A stretch of 64,000 nt of DNA from Labilibacter marinus (lineage in GTDB: Bacteria > Bacteroidota > Bacteroidia > Bacteroidales > Marinilabiliaceae): NCBI RefSeq assembly GCF_001659685.2, contig NZ_LXYE02000008.1:20326-84325 (forward strand). The letters run 5' to 3'. This document shows, piece by piece, positions 29,001 through 38,400 of the stretch; position 1 is the first letter of the stretch, and the number at the start of each line of letters is the position of its first letter. The position numbers and the translations under genes are program-made. The notes under the pieces were generated by a model that saw only the letters and a list, made by a program, of their open reading frames with translations, had not been told where the DNA came from and ran no database searches.

Positions 29001-29433
29001 TGTTGAAAATGGTTCTGAGTATAAAACATTGTCCTTTTTTCGACCTGCTTCGCGCTGGACTCCAGTATTAAACTCCTTTGCTTTTGGTGAGTTTACCAAA
29101 TCAATGTCTTATAAAAAAGCTGGCGATGGCAATGCGGTAGCACAGTTCAAAGGCCAACTATCCGAAACTGGAAGGTATAATGTTTATGCTATGGTTCCTT
29201 CAAAGCGCATGGGTAATTTCCGAAATCAAGATCCTAAAGATGCCACTTATACTTATAAGGTGTACCATGATGATGGGGAATCAGAGGTAAAGGTGCCCAT
29301 CGATCAGGATGCCTCAGATTGGGCTTTCTTGGGTGAGTTTTATTTATCCGATGGGGAAGCAATTGTAGAACTATCTGATTTAACTACAAAAAGAGTGGTT
29401 ATTGCAGATGCTGTTAAATGGGTTAAACTTTAA
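26080..29433 (+). CDS. ABC permease fused to degenerate M1-like and golvesin-like domains
   Basis: 1117 aa from the ATG at 26080, which overlaps the ATPase stop. Starting at 26011 would overlap much more and is rejected. About six membrane helices fill residues 15-290 (ABC-2-like). The rest resembles the extracytoplasmic part of Bacteroidota permease/M1-aminopeptidase fusions, but no HExxH zinc motif is present, so peptidase activity is unlikely. A Gly/Pro/Arg-rich loop lies at about 838-866. Residues of about 1025-1117 look like a golvesin C-terminal-type beta-sandwich (GRYNVYAMVPS, ADAVKWVKL). The substrate is unknown. Confidence 0.8.
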   Translation: MSNPLFTVARFEVKTLLRSWFFRIFSLIVIIFILFFNIMASTEVGRAGWPDRMLLGGLPYMNLWVLNIVQAIIAVFLSADFLGRDKKLDTTEVIYVRNMSNFQYVFGKTLGILIVFGGLNLLVLSFTFIINLISPDAGFSLLTYFLYPFIISFPTLVFILGLSFFVMQLVRNQAVTFILVLGYIATCVFYLKGQHYGAWDFISFNTPMAYSAYVGFTNIAQLVLIRGGYFLIGLSLILFTVYKLPRLSQTNFGKKIIIVPAYICLLIALSGMAYYLIQSVDQEELIQRQARIEKQLPIEAGYQISDYKIQLEHIGSTISGTVNFKVENTTTSFPNKLKFFFNNGLIVEEVKIEEEASSYEQDLNMLYVSNKHLQNASLNISLKFKGTPNDKLAYFDLSKETREALHRFDPLVADKRSCFATSNYLFLIKETFWYPVVAERNALRVQKFFTYELKVKSSNQLNYISQGKQGEDGDWVHFTGDKPYSKISLVGGQYQSKSIEVDSVNYSVTAREDGFYFEKYFENLSDTLPNLLKDIKKDYERKLGVEYPYNRFSIVEVPVHFYAYFRGWSISNDNTQPEMIFIPESGLGLRDFNLASRFNNEERRVKNDKLELLPKEIETNVFMNLVGNTFAQPVQGRRFFGGNNDVGRTLDNWSAFSMFPLYYNYAYSLEEKDLPFFNMCLESYMLNRVHSSTGRFGRMSSTDKSILFLNKSKGSLKELADEEDLEISIADIIVTVGNNQFATAQSRIGSDKFSSFVDSLLQANAMQQIDQEILSQLISDDTEHGNTIDSDTDVELPSFLFGESKVYEFKDGNRKRFYVGLQVANKGNVDGIVKASIMGGRGGGGPRGGRGGGGPGGPPGGRGMTASYEEIYLIKKGQHVNIGIVLDKAPRMMSVHTYLSKNVPSDTRFPLADFEEAPSSFMPRIGITPLSRKIKLVQDNEIIVDNEHEGFSVVNTTGRKTLKEYILEMKDEENVENGSEYKTLSFFRPASRWTPVLNSFAFGEFTKSMSYKKAGDGNAVAQFKGQLSETGRYNVYAMVPSKRMGNFRNQDPKDATYTYKVYHDDGESEVKVPIDQDASDWAFLGEFYLSDGEAIVELSDLTTKRVVIADAVKWVKL

Positions 29434-29451
29434 ATATCTAAACTTAAATAT

Positions 29452-30921
29452 ATGTTTATCAATAAAATAAAAATACGCTTGATTTTAGGAGCTATTCTAT
29501 TTTCATCAGGACTTTATGGCCAACGGATTTTGTCCTTACAGCAGTCCATTGAGCAAGCCATGAAAACCAGTCCGCGTATACAAGGTTCCAGACTGTCTTT
29601 GATACAAAGTGAAGAGAATCTAAAGGCGCAAAGAGCCACATTAAAATCTAACTTTAATTTAAATGTTAGGCCATTAGAGTATTCGCATGATAGAATTTTT
29701 AATGAACAGTTTTCTGAATGGTATACCGTAGAGAACTATAGTAGTTTGGGTAATTTTAGAGTATCACAACCAATTTTATGGACTGATGGGGTACTATCAT
29801 TAAATAATTCATTACAATATCGTGAGAATTCAAGTACAGGAGGTAATTCTTCTGGTTTTAAGGGTTTCAGTAATAGTTTAGATTTAACACTTGAGCAACC
29901 TTTATTTACTTATAACAGAACTAAACTGGAATTAAAGGAACTTGAGTTAAGTTATGAAAATGCCACATTAAGTTATGCTTTACAGGAATTAAGTGTGGAG
30001 AATATGGTGACACAAGCTTTCTTTAAAGTGTATCAAACTCAAATGGCTTTGAATACTTCTCGTGAGGAATATCAAAACCGTAAAGAGAGTTATGATATCA
30101 TCAAAAATAAGGTAGATGCAGGACTAACAGCGAAAGAGGAACTTTATCAGGCGGAGCTTGATTTAATGACCAGTGAATCCTCTATGAAAGATAATGAAGT
30201 GGCCTTTGAAAATGACAAGGACAATTTTAAGCAGATGCTAGGAATACCCTTAGAAGAAGAAATTATGGTATTGGCCGATGTTTCTGTGTTGCCTGTAGAT
30301 GTTCAGTTGAATATAGCCATTGAACAGGGTTTATCTAATAGAATGGAGCTGAGACAACGTCAAATAGCTATTGAAAACGGACAGTTTGATATTATTAAAA
30401 CCAATGCTTTAAATGAGTTTAAAGGGGATTTAGTATTAAAATTTGGCTTAATTGGTGAGAATGAGGAATTTCAAAATATGTTTAACGAACCTACCAATAA
30501 CCAGCAAGTTTCATTAGGATTAATTATTCCTCTGTGGGATTGGGGAGAAAAGAAAGCCAGACTAAAGGCGGCTCAAGCGGCGTTAGAACAAACACAAAAT
30601 GATTTACGAGACGAAGAGGTGGATATTAAATTAACCATTCGTCAGGTATTTAGAAGTTTAGAGAACAACCTACGCCAAATTAGTATTGCCCGAAAAAATC
30701 TAGAGAATGCTGAGTTGACCTACGAAATTAATTTAGAGAAATACAAAAATGGTGATTTAACCAGTATGGATCTAAATCTGGTACAAAACCAATTGACCAC
30801 AAAAAAGAATGGTTTAACCAATTCCATCATCAGTTATAAACTGGAATTACTGAATATGAAAATTCAGAGTATGTACGACTTTGAAAATCAAGTTCCAGTA
30901 ACACCTCAATTCAAAAAATAA
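29452..30921 (+). CDS. TolC family outer-membrane efflux channel
   Basis: 489 aa. The signal peptide ends near LYGQ (about 24). Two long alpha-hairpin repeats of the OEP family follow, with LSLQQSIEQAMKTSPRIQGS, KVDAGLTAKEELYQAELDLM and KYKNGDLTSMDLNLVQNQLT. It forms the outer-membrane duct for the adaptor and pumps encoded next. It starts 18 bp after the permease gene and ends 12 bp before the adaptor gene. Confidence 0.93.
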   Translation: MFINKIKIRLILGAILFSSGLYGQRILSLQQSIEQAMKTSPRIQGSRLSLIQSEENLKAQRATLKSNFNLNVRPLEYSHDRIFNEQFSEWYTVENYSSLGNFRVSQPILWTDGVLSLNNSLQYRENSSTGGNSSGFKGFSNSLDLTLEQPLFTYNRTKLELKELELSYENATLSYALQELSVENMVTQAFFKVYQTQMALNTSREEYQNRKESYDIIKNKVDAGLTAKEELYQAELDLMTSESSMKDNEVAFENDKDNFKQMLGIPLEEEIMVLADVSVLPVDVQLNIAIEQGLSNRMELRQRQIAIENGQFDIIKTNALNEFKGDLVLKFGLIGENEEFQNMFNEPTNNQQVSLGLIIPLWDWGEKKARLKAAQAALEQTQNDLRDEEVDIKLTIRQVFRSLENNLRQISIARKNLENAELTYEINLEKYKNGDLTSMDLNLVQNQLTTKKNGLTNSIISYKLELLNMKIQSMYDFENQVPVTPQFKK

Positions 30922-30933
30922 AAATCTACTCTT

Positions 30934-31989
30934 ATGATTAAAAGATATATTCCCATCGCATTATTAGGTATGAGCTTAGTAGCTTGTAACGATCAACAAA
31001 ATAAATTCTCTGCAGATATTTCGATACCAGTTACGGTAGAGGAGGTGAGTCGGGATAATATTCAGGAAGTATTTACCGCTACAGGTACAATTGTATCGGA
31101 GTTTGAGAGCCTTCAAACCACCGAAGCTTCTGGAGAATACTATATACAAATCAATCCTCGTACGGGTAAAAAGTACAAAATGGGGGATGAAGTAAAGAAA
31201 GGCGAAATTATTATTCGTATTGAAGATGAAGAATACGAAAACAACGTCAACATTGAAGGTGCTAAAATTGATTTGGATATTTCTGAGATGGAATACGAAA
31301 AGCAAAAAGCTCTTTACGAAAAAGGAGGTGTTACTCTACGTGAGAAAGTAACAGGAGAAAAGCAATTGGTTTCAGCACAAAAAACTTACGAAAATGCCAT
31401 TATTCAATTGGATAAGATGAGGGTGTCCGCTCCATTTAACGGAGTGATCACTGATCTTCCATACTTTTCGCAAGGGGTTAAAGTGGAGCAAGGTAAAGAG
31501 GTGCTTCAAATAATGAGCTATAAAGAAATGGTGATGGATATGATGTTACCAGAAAGCCAAATCACGAAAGTATCCCTAAATCAACAAGCTTGGATTACGA
31601 ATTACTCTTTACCAGAAGATACTTTGTTTGGCAAACTAAAAGAAATATCACCAGCCATTGATGTGGAGTCTAGAACTTTTAAAGGACGACTAGCTATAAG
31701 TAATAACGAAGCCAAATTAAGGCCAGGTATGTTTGTGAAGGCAGATATTATTGTGGATCAAAAGGACAGTGTTGTAGTTATTCCTAAAGATGCCATTTTA
31801 GTGCGCACCGACGGTAAAGTAGTATTTATAGCACGAGACAAAACGGCCGCTGAAAGAAAAATAGTTACAGGGATGGAAAATAATGGTAAGGTCGAAATTC
31901 TTGAAGGACTAAAACCTGAAGAACGATTAATTATTAAAGGTTTCGAGACGCTTAAAGATCGTTCTAAAATTAAAGTTTTAAATAAATAG
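30934..31989 (+). CDS. RND efflux periplasmic adaptor (membrane fusion) lipoprotein
   Basis: 351 aa. The lipobox SLVAC gives Cys18. HlyD/MFP architecture: a biotinyl-lipoyl-like half (VEEVSRDNIQEVFTATGTIV), a short coiled-coil hairpin, the second half (KMRVSAPFNGVITDLPYFSQ), a beta-barrel (LRPGMFVKADIIV) and a membrane-proximal part (EILEGLKPEERLIIKG). It links the TolC channel to the RND pumps that follow. Confidence 0.93.
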   Translation: MIKRYIPIALLGMSLVACNDQQNKFSADISIPVTVEEVSRDNIQEVFTATGTIVSEFESLQTTEASGEYYIQINPRTGKKYKMGDEVKKGEIIIRIEDEEYENNVNIEGAKIDLDISEMEYEKQKALYEKGGVTLREKVTGEKQLVSAQKTYENAIIQLDKMRVSAPFNGVITDLPYFSQGVKVEQGKEVLQIMSYKEMVMDMMLPESQITKVSLNQQAWITNYSLPEDTLFGKLKEISPAIDVESRTFKGRLAISNNEAKLRPGMFVKADIIVDQKDSVVVIPKDAILVRTDGKVVFIARDKTAAERKIVTGMENNGKVEILEGLKPEERLIIKGFETLKDRSKIKVLNK

Positions 31990-32149
31990 GCAGTGTAAAA
32001 GTTTATAAAGTTGAAAGTAATATAACAATAAGCATCTGAAACTATCAGGATTAGCTATTGGGCTTAATGGCCGATTATTATAGACTTTTTAAAGTCTTTT
32101 AAATCAGTCTTATGTCTTGATACTTAAAACTTGATACTAATTAGAATAT
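31990..32149. other. Spacer with small dyad before the RND gene
   Basis: Contains AGACTTTTTAAAGTCT (about 32081-32096), a near-perfect dyad, and a TTGATACTT repeat near the end that recurs before the next RND gene. No gene is supported. Confidence 0.4.
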
Positions 32150-35100
32150 ATGAAAAAACTTGCACAGTTTTCTGTCAATTATCCAGTTACGGTAGCCATG
32201 ATTATTTTGGGTATTGTATTGCTCGGGTTTATATCATTTTCTCGTTTAGGTACCGATTTATTTCCGGATTTAAATAACCCACGCATCGTGGTGGAGGTTC
32301 AGTCGGGTGAACGCCCCCCAGAGGAAATAGAAAAGCAATTTGTGGAACCCATGGAGGGAACCATTATTCGTCAACGAGGCGTGGTTAACGTGGGCTCGTT
32401 AAGTAAGGTGGGCTCAGCGCAAATAACCGTTGAGTACAATTGGGATCAGGATATGGATGAGGCTTTCCTGGATTTACAAAAGGCACTCACTACTTATAGT
32501 CAAAACGAAGATGTAGAAGAGTTAAATATCTATCGTAACGACCCCAATGCTTCTCCAGTTATGTTGGCGGCAGTTTCCAACGAAAATATTACCGATATGG
32601 ATGAGCTGCGAAAGGTAGCTCAAAACTATATTCGTAACGAGTTAATTAGAGTAGATGGTATTGCTGATGTTCGTTTATCGGGTGACGAAAGTAAGGAGAT
32701 TCTCATCGAGACAAATCCTTATTTATTGGAGTCGCATAATATTACTTCATCTACTATAGTTTCTAAAATTGAGAGTTTTAATCGCAATGTTTCTGGAGGC
32801 TCAATAGAGGAAGCAGGACAAAAATATATTATCAAAGGAGTCAGTATATATCAATCGCCAGAGGATTTAGGTAGACTAGTGGTAGGCCGAACCTTGGAGC
32901 AAGATGAAAAAGGACAAACTAAAGAAGTTCCTTTGCTATTGAGCGATGTGGCCAATATCTCTTATAAAAATCAAGACCCTGTAAATATTGTTCGATTAAA
33001 CGGACAAAGGTGTATTGGATTGTCTATTTATAAAGAAACCAAATACAATACGGTAGCTGCCATTGAAGCACTTAACGAAGGATTCGATCAAATAAAAAAA
33101 GGACTGCCTGGATACGAGATTACGGTCATTAAAAATCAGGGTAAGTTTATCGATGATGCTATTAGCGAAGTTGAGGATAGTGCTTTGATTGGTATATTGT
33201 TCGCAGTATTGGTTTTATTCTTATTCTTGCGCAGAATTGGAACTACTCTTGTGGTAAGTGCTGCTATTCCTATTTCTATTATTGCCACTTTTAACTTGAT
33301 GTATTTTAATGGGCTTACGCTCAATATAATGACTTTAGGAGGTTTGGCGTTGGGAGCAGGTATGCTGGTGGATAATGCCATAATTGTGGTAGAAAACATT
33401 TTTAGCATGCTAGAAAAGGGCAAGCCGCTCCGCGAGGCTGCCGTTGAAGGAACGGCAAAAGTAGGAGGAGCACTAGTGGCATCTACATTAACTACGATTG
33501 TTGTGTTCTTACCAATTGTTTATTTACATGGAGCATCTGGTGAATTATTTAAAGATCAAGCCTGGACGGTGGCGTTTTCTTTGCTTTCATCGCTATTTGT
33601 AGCCATCTTAATCATACCCATATTAAGTGTTTTGTTACTGGGTAAGCGACCCGAAAAATCTATCCGAAAAGAGAAAACTTATCCCAGGTATACTCAGTTT
33701 TTGAGCGGGATGATTGAGAAACGTTACTTGGTTATTTTGGCCTCTGTAGTTTTAGTTGTACTAAGCTATTTTTCTGTTTCGTATGTGGGAAGCGAATTTA
33801 TGCCGCAGGCTAAAACCCGCGAGTTTTCCATTGATGTTACCTTACCTGCTGGTGTTGGTTTGCAACGTACGGCTTCTACCATACATGCCATGGAAGAGAT
33901 GATTAGAGAAGGACTGGAGGAGCATGTTGAACATGTATACACGCATTCAGGGCCACAATCGGATTTATCGGGAAGTGATAAAAGTGTATTTGAAGGAGAG
34001 AATACTGGGTTTATTAAAGTTACCCTTAAAGAAGATACACCGTATTCTACTGATGATTTTATTCCTGTTTTAAGCGAATTGTTTGCAGGTATTCCTGATT
34101 TAGAGTTAGAATATATTCAGGATGAAACGGCCTTGGGTGAAATATTAGGTAATGATTCAGCACCCATTGTGATTGAGGTAATTGGCGATGACTTGGACAA
34201 GTTAGATAAGTTAACTGATGAGGTATATGCCTTACTGAAGCAGGAAGAGGAATTATATAACGTAAAAAGCTCTTTTGAGGATGGCGTTCCAGAAGTGAAT
34301 GTGGTGATAGACCGTTATAGAGCAGGTATTTTTGATATTAATGCAACCAGCATCATTACTCAATTACAAGAGTTTTTAATGGGGAAAGATGCGGGAAGTA
34401 TAGAGAGTGAAGGAGAGCTTACCGACATAACCCTAAAAATGCCGGATTACGAATTAAAAGAATTAGAGAATTTCGTGATAGAAAATGGTCAGGAGACCTA
34501 CCGTTTAGGTGAGTTAGCACAAATTACAGTAGGTTCATCGGCTAAGGAGGTCATCAGAAATAATCAAAATAGGATAGGAAGAATATCTGCTCATATGCGA
34601 GGGAATATGCCAGTCGATAAATTAGCTTTACGGATAGATGATACCATGAGTAAGATTGAATTCCCAACTGGTTACCGCTATCAAATAAAAGGAGATGAAA
34701 TGATGCGTAAAGAGTCTTTCGGAAGTCTTTCTTTTGCATTGCTTTTATCTATCATTTTAGTGTACATGGTTATGGCATCGCAATTTGAATCATTAATTCA
34801 TCCATTTACCATTTTATTAACTATTCCATTGGCGGGAGTTGGTGCTATTGCTGCCTTTTTAATTCTCGGTAAGTCTTTAAACATTATGGCTTATATCGGT
34901 TTGGTAATGCTGGCTGGTATTGCAGTAAACGACTCCATTATTTTGGTAGATGCCATCAATCAATTTAAGAAAGAAGGTTTATTACTGAAGGATGCTATTA
35001 TTGCTGCAGCCAATACTCGGTTGCGACCAATTTTTATGACTAGTCTAACCACTATTTTAGGCTTGTTACCTATGACTATTGGATTGGGAGAAAGCGCAGC

Positions 35101-35233
35101 TATCCGTTCTTCAATGGCTATTGCTGTTATTGGGGGGCTGGTAACATCAACTTTATTAACATTGGTTGTAATTCCATGTGTGTATTACATTTTCGATGGT
35201 GTTTTTAAAAGAGGAGAAAAGGTAGAAGGGTAA
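32150..35233 (+). CDS. RND efflux permease (AcrB/HAE family)
   Basis: 1027 aa, full length. The N-terminal helix precedes GTDLFPDLNNPRIVVEVQSG. Twelve membrane helices in two sets flank two large periplasmic loops, with the family motifs GGLALGAGMLVDNAIIVVEN in the first half and the corresponding GLVMLAGIAVNDSIILVDAI in the second. It exports hydrophobic or amphipathic compounds by proton antiport. It lies between the adaptor gene and a second, ABC-fused RND gene. Confidence 0.95.
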   Translation: MKKLAQFSVNYPVTVAMIILGIVLLGFISFSRLGTDLFPDLNNPRIVVEVQSGERPPEEIEKQFVEPMEGTIIRQRGVVNVGSLSKVGSAQITVEYNWDQDMDEAFLDLQKALTTYSQNEDVEELNIYRNDPNASPVMLAAVSNENITDMDELRKVAQNYIRNELIRVDGIADVRLSGDESKEILIETNPYLLESHNITSSTIVSKIESFNRNVSGGSIEEAGQKYIIKGVSIYQSPEDLGRLVVGRTLEQDEKGQTKEVPLLLSDVANISYKNQDPVNIVRLNGQRCIGLSIYKETKYNTVAAIEALNEGFDQIKKGLPGYEITVIKNQGKFIDDAISEVEDSALIGILFAVLVLFLFLRRIGTTLVVSAAIPISIIATFNLMYFNGLTLNIMTLGGLALGAGMLVDNAIIVVENIFSMLEKGKPLREAAVEGTAKVGGALVASTLTTIVVFLPIVYLHGASGELFKDQAWTVAFSLLSSLFVAILIIPILSVLLLGKRPEKSIRKEKTYPRYTQFLSGMIEKRYLVILASVVLVVLSYFSVSYVGSEFMPQAKTREFSIDVTLPAGVGLQRTASTIHAMEEMIREGLEEHVEHVYTHSGPQSDLSGSDKSVFEGENTGFIKVTLKEDTPYSTDDFIPVLSELFAGIPDLELEYIQDETALGEILGNDSAPIVIEVIGDDLDKLDKLTDEVYALLKQEEELYNVKSSFEDGVPEVNVVIDRYRAGIFDINATSIITQLQEFLMGKDAGSIESEGELTDITLKMPDYELKELENFVIENGQETYRLGELAQITVGSSAKEVIRNNQNRIGRISAHMRGNMPVDKLALRIDDTMSKIEFPTGYRYQIKGDEMMRKESFGSLSFALLLSIILVYMVMASQFESLIHPFTILLTIPLAGVGAIAAFLILGKSLNIMAYIGLVMLAGIAVNDSIILVDAINQFKKEGLLLKDAIIAAANTRLRPIFMTSLTTILGLLPMTIGLGESAAIRSSMAIAVIGGLVTSTLLTLVVIPCVYYIFDGVFKRGEKVEG

Positions 35234-35471
35234 GAAGGAGAAATGGTTTACAGGTTCAGGGGTGCAATGTTACAAAGGCTTAAAGGTACAGCATTATGCC
35301 CCAAAGGGCCTAAAGCATTAGCCCAGAGCAACGCCCTGAAAATATGACGTAAAAAATACTCGTCGCATCACTATATTGAGTGATTCGCAAACTGAATTTG
35401 CGATGAAATAAATATCAAACTAATAACAAGTGTCTTGTTACTTGATACTTGAATCTTGATACTTTGAAATA
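35234..35471. repeat. Spacer with REP-like hairpins
   Basis: Dyads: GCCC-CAAA-GGGC (about 35299-35309), ATCACT/AGTGAT (35367-35384) and immediately after it TCGCAAA/TTTGCGA (35385-35403). The left part is purine-rich with GGTACA-type units also seen after the next gene. No coding potential. It probably does not terminate transcription (no T-tract). Confidence 0.5.
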
Positions 35472-38400
35472 ATGAACTTTATTATACATAGAAAAGTACT
35501 CATCAGCATGCTGTTTATAGCACTATCCATGTTAGGAATAGTGTCCTATAATAACCTGTCTGTGGAGTTATATCCCGATACGGAGCTACCCATGCTTTTT
35601 GTGCAGATAGTGGGCGATACAGAATCTGACCCAAAATATGTAGAGCAAGAAGCGGTCATACCCATGGAAGGTGTGGTTGGTACTCTGGAAGGTATCGAGA
35701 AAATGGAATCGCGGGTTAACCCAGGCAGAGCGACTATTATTGTTTACCTGACCAAGGATGTGGATTTTAAATATGCTTATTTAAAATTGGCGGAAAAGAT
35801 AAGTGCTTCCCAAAGTCTACTGCCAGAGGATTACAGAGCCACGGTCATTAAAATGGACATGCAGCAGTTTTCCAATCAGTTTATGCAGCTGCAAGTATTG
35901 GGCGAAGGTGATGTAGATAGAGTACGGGCTATAACGGATGAGAGAATCAGCGATAAGCTTGAAAATATTGATGGTGTTGCAGGTATTGAGGTTTATGGAG
36001 GACGCGAAAAAACAGTAGAGATTACTTTAAATGAAGATAAACTGGAATCCTTAGGGTTAACCACATCTGAGGTACGCAGGAAAATACTCAATAACGAAGG
36101 TCAAAAAGCTTTTGCGGGTAGAGTGGTTAACGAAGGGCAGTATTTATTTGTTAATGTTGAAGGTGAGTATAATAAAATACAGGATTTAGAAAATGTGGTT
36201 ATTTCGGCAGATGGGCCTATTTTACTGAAAGATATTGCCCAAATCGTTTTCGGAGTAAAAGAACAAACATCTTATAGCCGTGTAAATGCTAAAGAAGCGG
36301 TAACCATTCGTGTGGCACGCGAGTCTACCGTTAATCAAATTGAATTATCGGGCAGGATAAAGGATGAGGTAGAGCGCCTAAATGGCGAGCTTGGCTCTGA
36401 GGGAGTAGAAATAGCCATTACGTCCAATTCTGCCGAAACCATGGAAGAGAATATTGCTAGCATTATTGATCTAGCGCTTATTGGTAGCCTGCTGGCAGTG
36501 TTTATTTTATGGATATTCTTAAAAAACATACCATTGGTTTCTTTGGTGATGTTATCTATTCCTATTTCTGTTTTTTCTGCATTTAATATATTTTATGCCT
36601 TTGGTATTACCATCAACACCTTAACCTTAATAGGGATAGCGTTGGCAGTGGGTATGCTCATTGACAACAGTATTGTGGTGATGGAGAATATATATCGAGT
36701 CGCCTCGACAGAAAAGGATAGGGACAAGGCGGTGACTATGGGAACCAGAGAAGTATGGCGAGCTATTTTGGCAGCTACTTTAACTACTATCACGGTATTT
36801 TTACCCTTTGTATTTTCATCCAATATTTACTTTAAGTTAGTCGCCAAAAATATCAGTGTTTCTATTGTAGGTACATTAATTATTTCGCTGGCGGTGGCAC
36901 TCATGTTAATTCCTATGATGACACACAGTGTGTTGTGGTATGGAAAGACCAATGTGCAAAAGCGATTAAGACGATTGCCTTTGCATAATCGCATGATTCA
37001 AGGCTATTTGGTGCTCTTGAAAAATGCACTTCGTTTACCTGCTCGAACCATCAATATGGCGGTGATAACCTTCTTTTTAACGATTGGTATTAGCTTGGTG
37101 GTGAGTTTGCAAGTGAGTAAAGAAGTGGAAACACCCGAATATATTATTGATATTGAAAGACCCTCAGGTTCTACTTTAGAAGCGACCGACGAAATGGTAA
37201 AGGAGCTAGAGGAGCGTTTGGCTAAGGTTGGCGAGCATGATAAAATCATCAGTCAGGTTTACGAAGAAAAAGCTAGCCTAATAGTTAAGCTAAAGGATGA
37301 ATATAAAAAAGAGTCGGACCGTTCTCTGGGAGAAATTAAAGCTGATATTCAATCAAAATTATACGGTTATACCGATTCTGAAATAAATCTAGAGCAAGGT
37401 GGAGGAACCTCAAATGGAGGTGGTTCTGGTTTTGGCGATAATCCAGGAATGGGTTTAATGGCCATGTTTGGAATTGGACAGCAGCAAGAGAGCGTGGTTA
37501 TTAAAGGAGAAGATTTTGATAAGATGTTGCTGTTGGCCGAGGACATTAAATACATACTAGAAGATAATCTGGAAGAATTAAGGTCGGTGCGAGTAAGCGC
37601 GGGTTTTCCTCGTCCTGAAATGCATTTGGAGTTCGATCCTGGTTTGATGAGTATGTATGGCGTAACGCCGCAGAATGTGCTTTCAGAGCTTTCTACATTC
37701 CGTAACGAGATACAATCAGGAGGAATGCTACGTGTTGACAATGAAGAGTACGACATTGTTATGAAGCAAGAAAATCCTTATGATGATGATGAGATTCCGC
37801 CAAAAACGTATGAGGATTTAGAAGGTTTAAATGTTATCTCTAACTCAGGCTCTTTGGTAGCTTTAAACGATTTTTCTGATATTATATATTCCACAGGTCG
37901 TGCAGAAATATTGCGCGTTAACCAGCAAAAAGAAATCACGGTAAGATATTCTTTCAATGCAGAAATAAACGATTCAAAAAACTTGTTGGAACAAGCTCGT
38001 TTAGATGTTGACGAATTAATTGCCGAGGTAAACTTACCTTCAGGAACAGCCATTGAGGTGGTGCACGAAGAAGACCAGTTTAGCGAGTTTTATTTTTTAA
38101 TAGGAATGGCCTTTGTGCTTATTTTAATGATATTAGCTTCGGTATTTGAATCCTTTGTAACGCCTTTTGTGATGCTATTCTCCATTCCTTTGGCGGCAAT
38201 AGGTTCATTTTTAGGGTTGATATTTACAGGGCATTCTTGGCTTAACTTAAATACGCTAATCGGCTTTTTAATCCTTTTGGGTATCGTAGTCAACAATGGA
38301 ATTATTTTAATCGATTACGCCAATATTCTGCGAAAGCAAGGCATGCGGCATTCTCGCGCTTTATTGCAAGCAGGTATATCGCGCGTTCGACCTATATTAA

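Noticed and set aside
26080..29433. Active M1 aminopeptidase
   Set aside because: No HExxH with downstream Glu could be found in the sequence, so only a degenerate M1-like domain is claimed.
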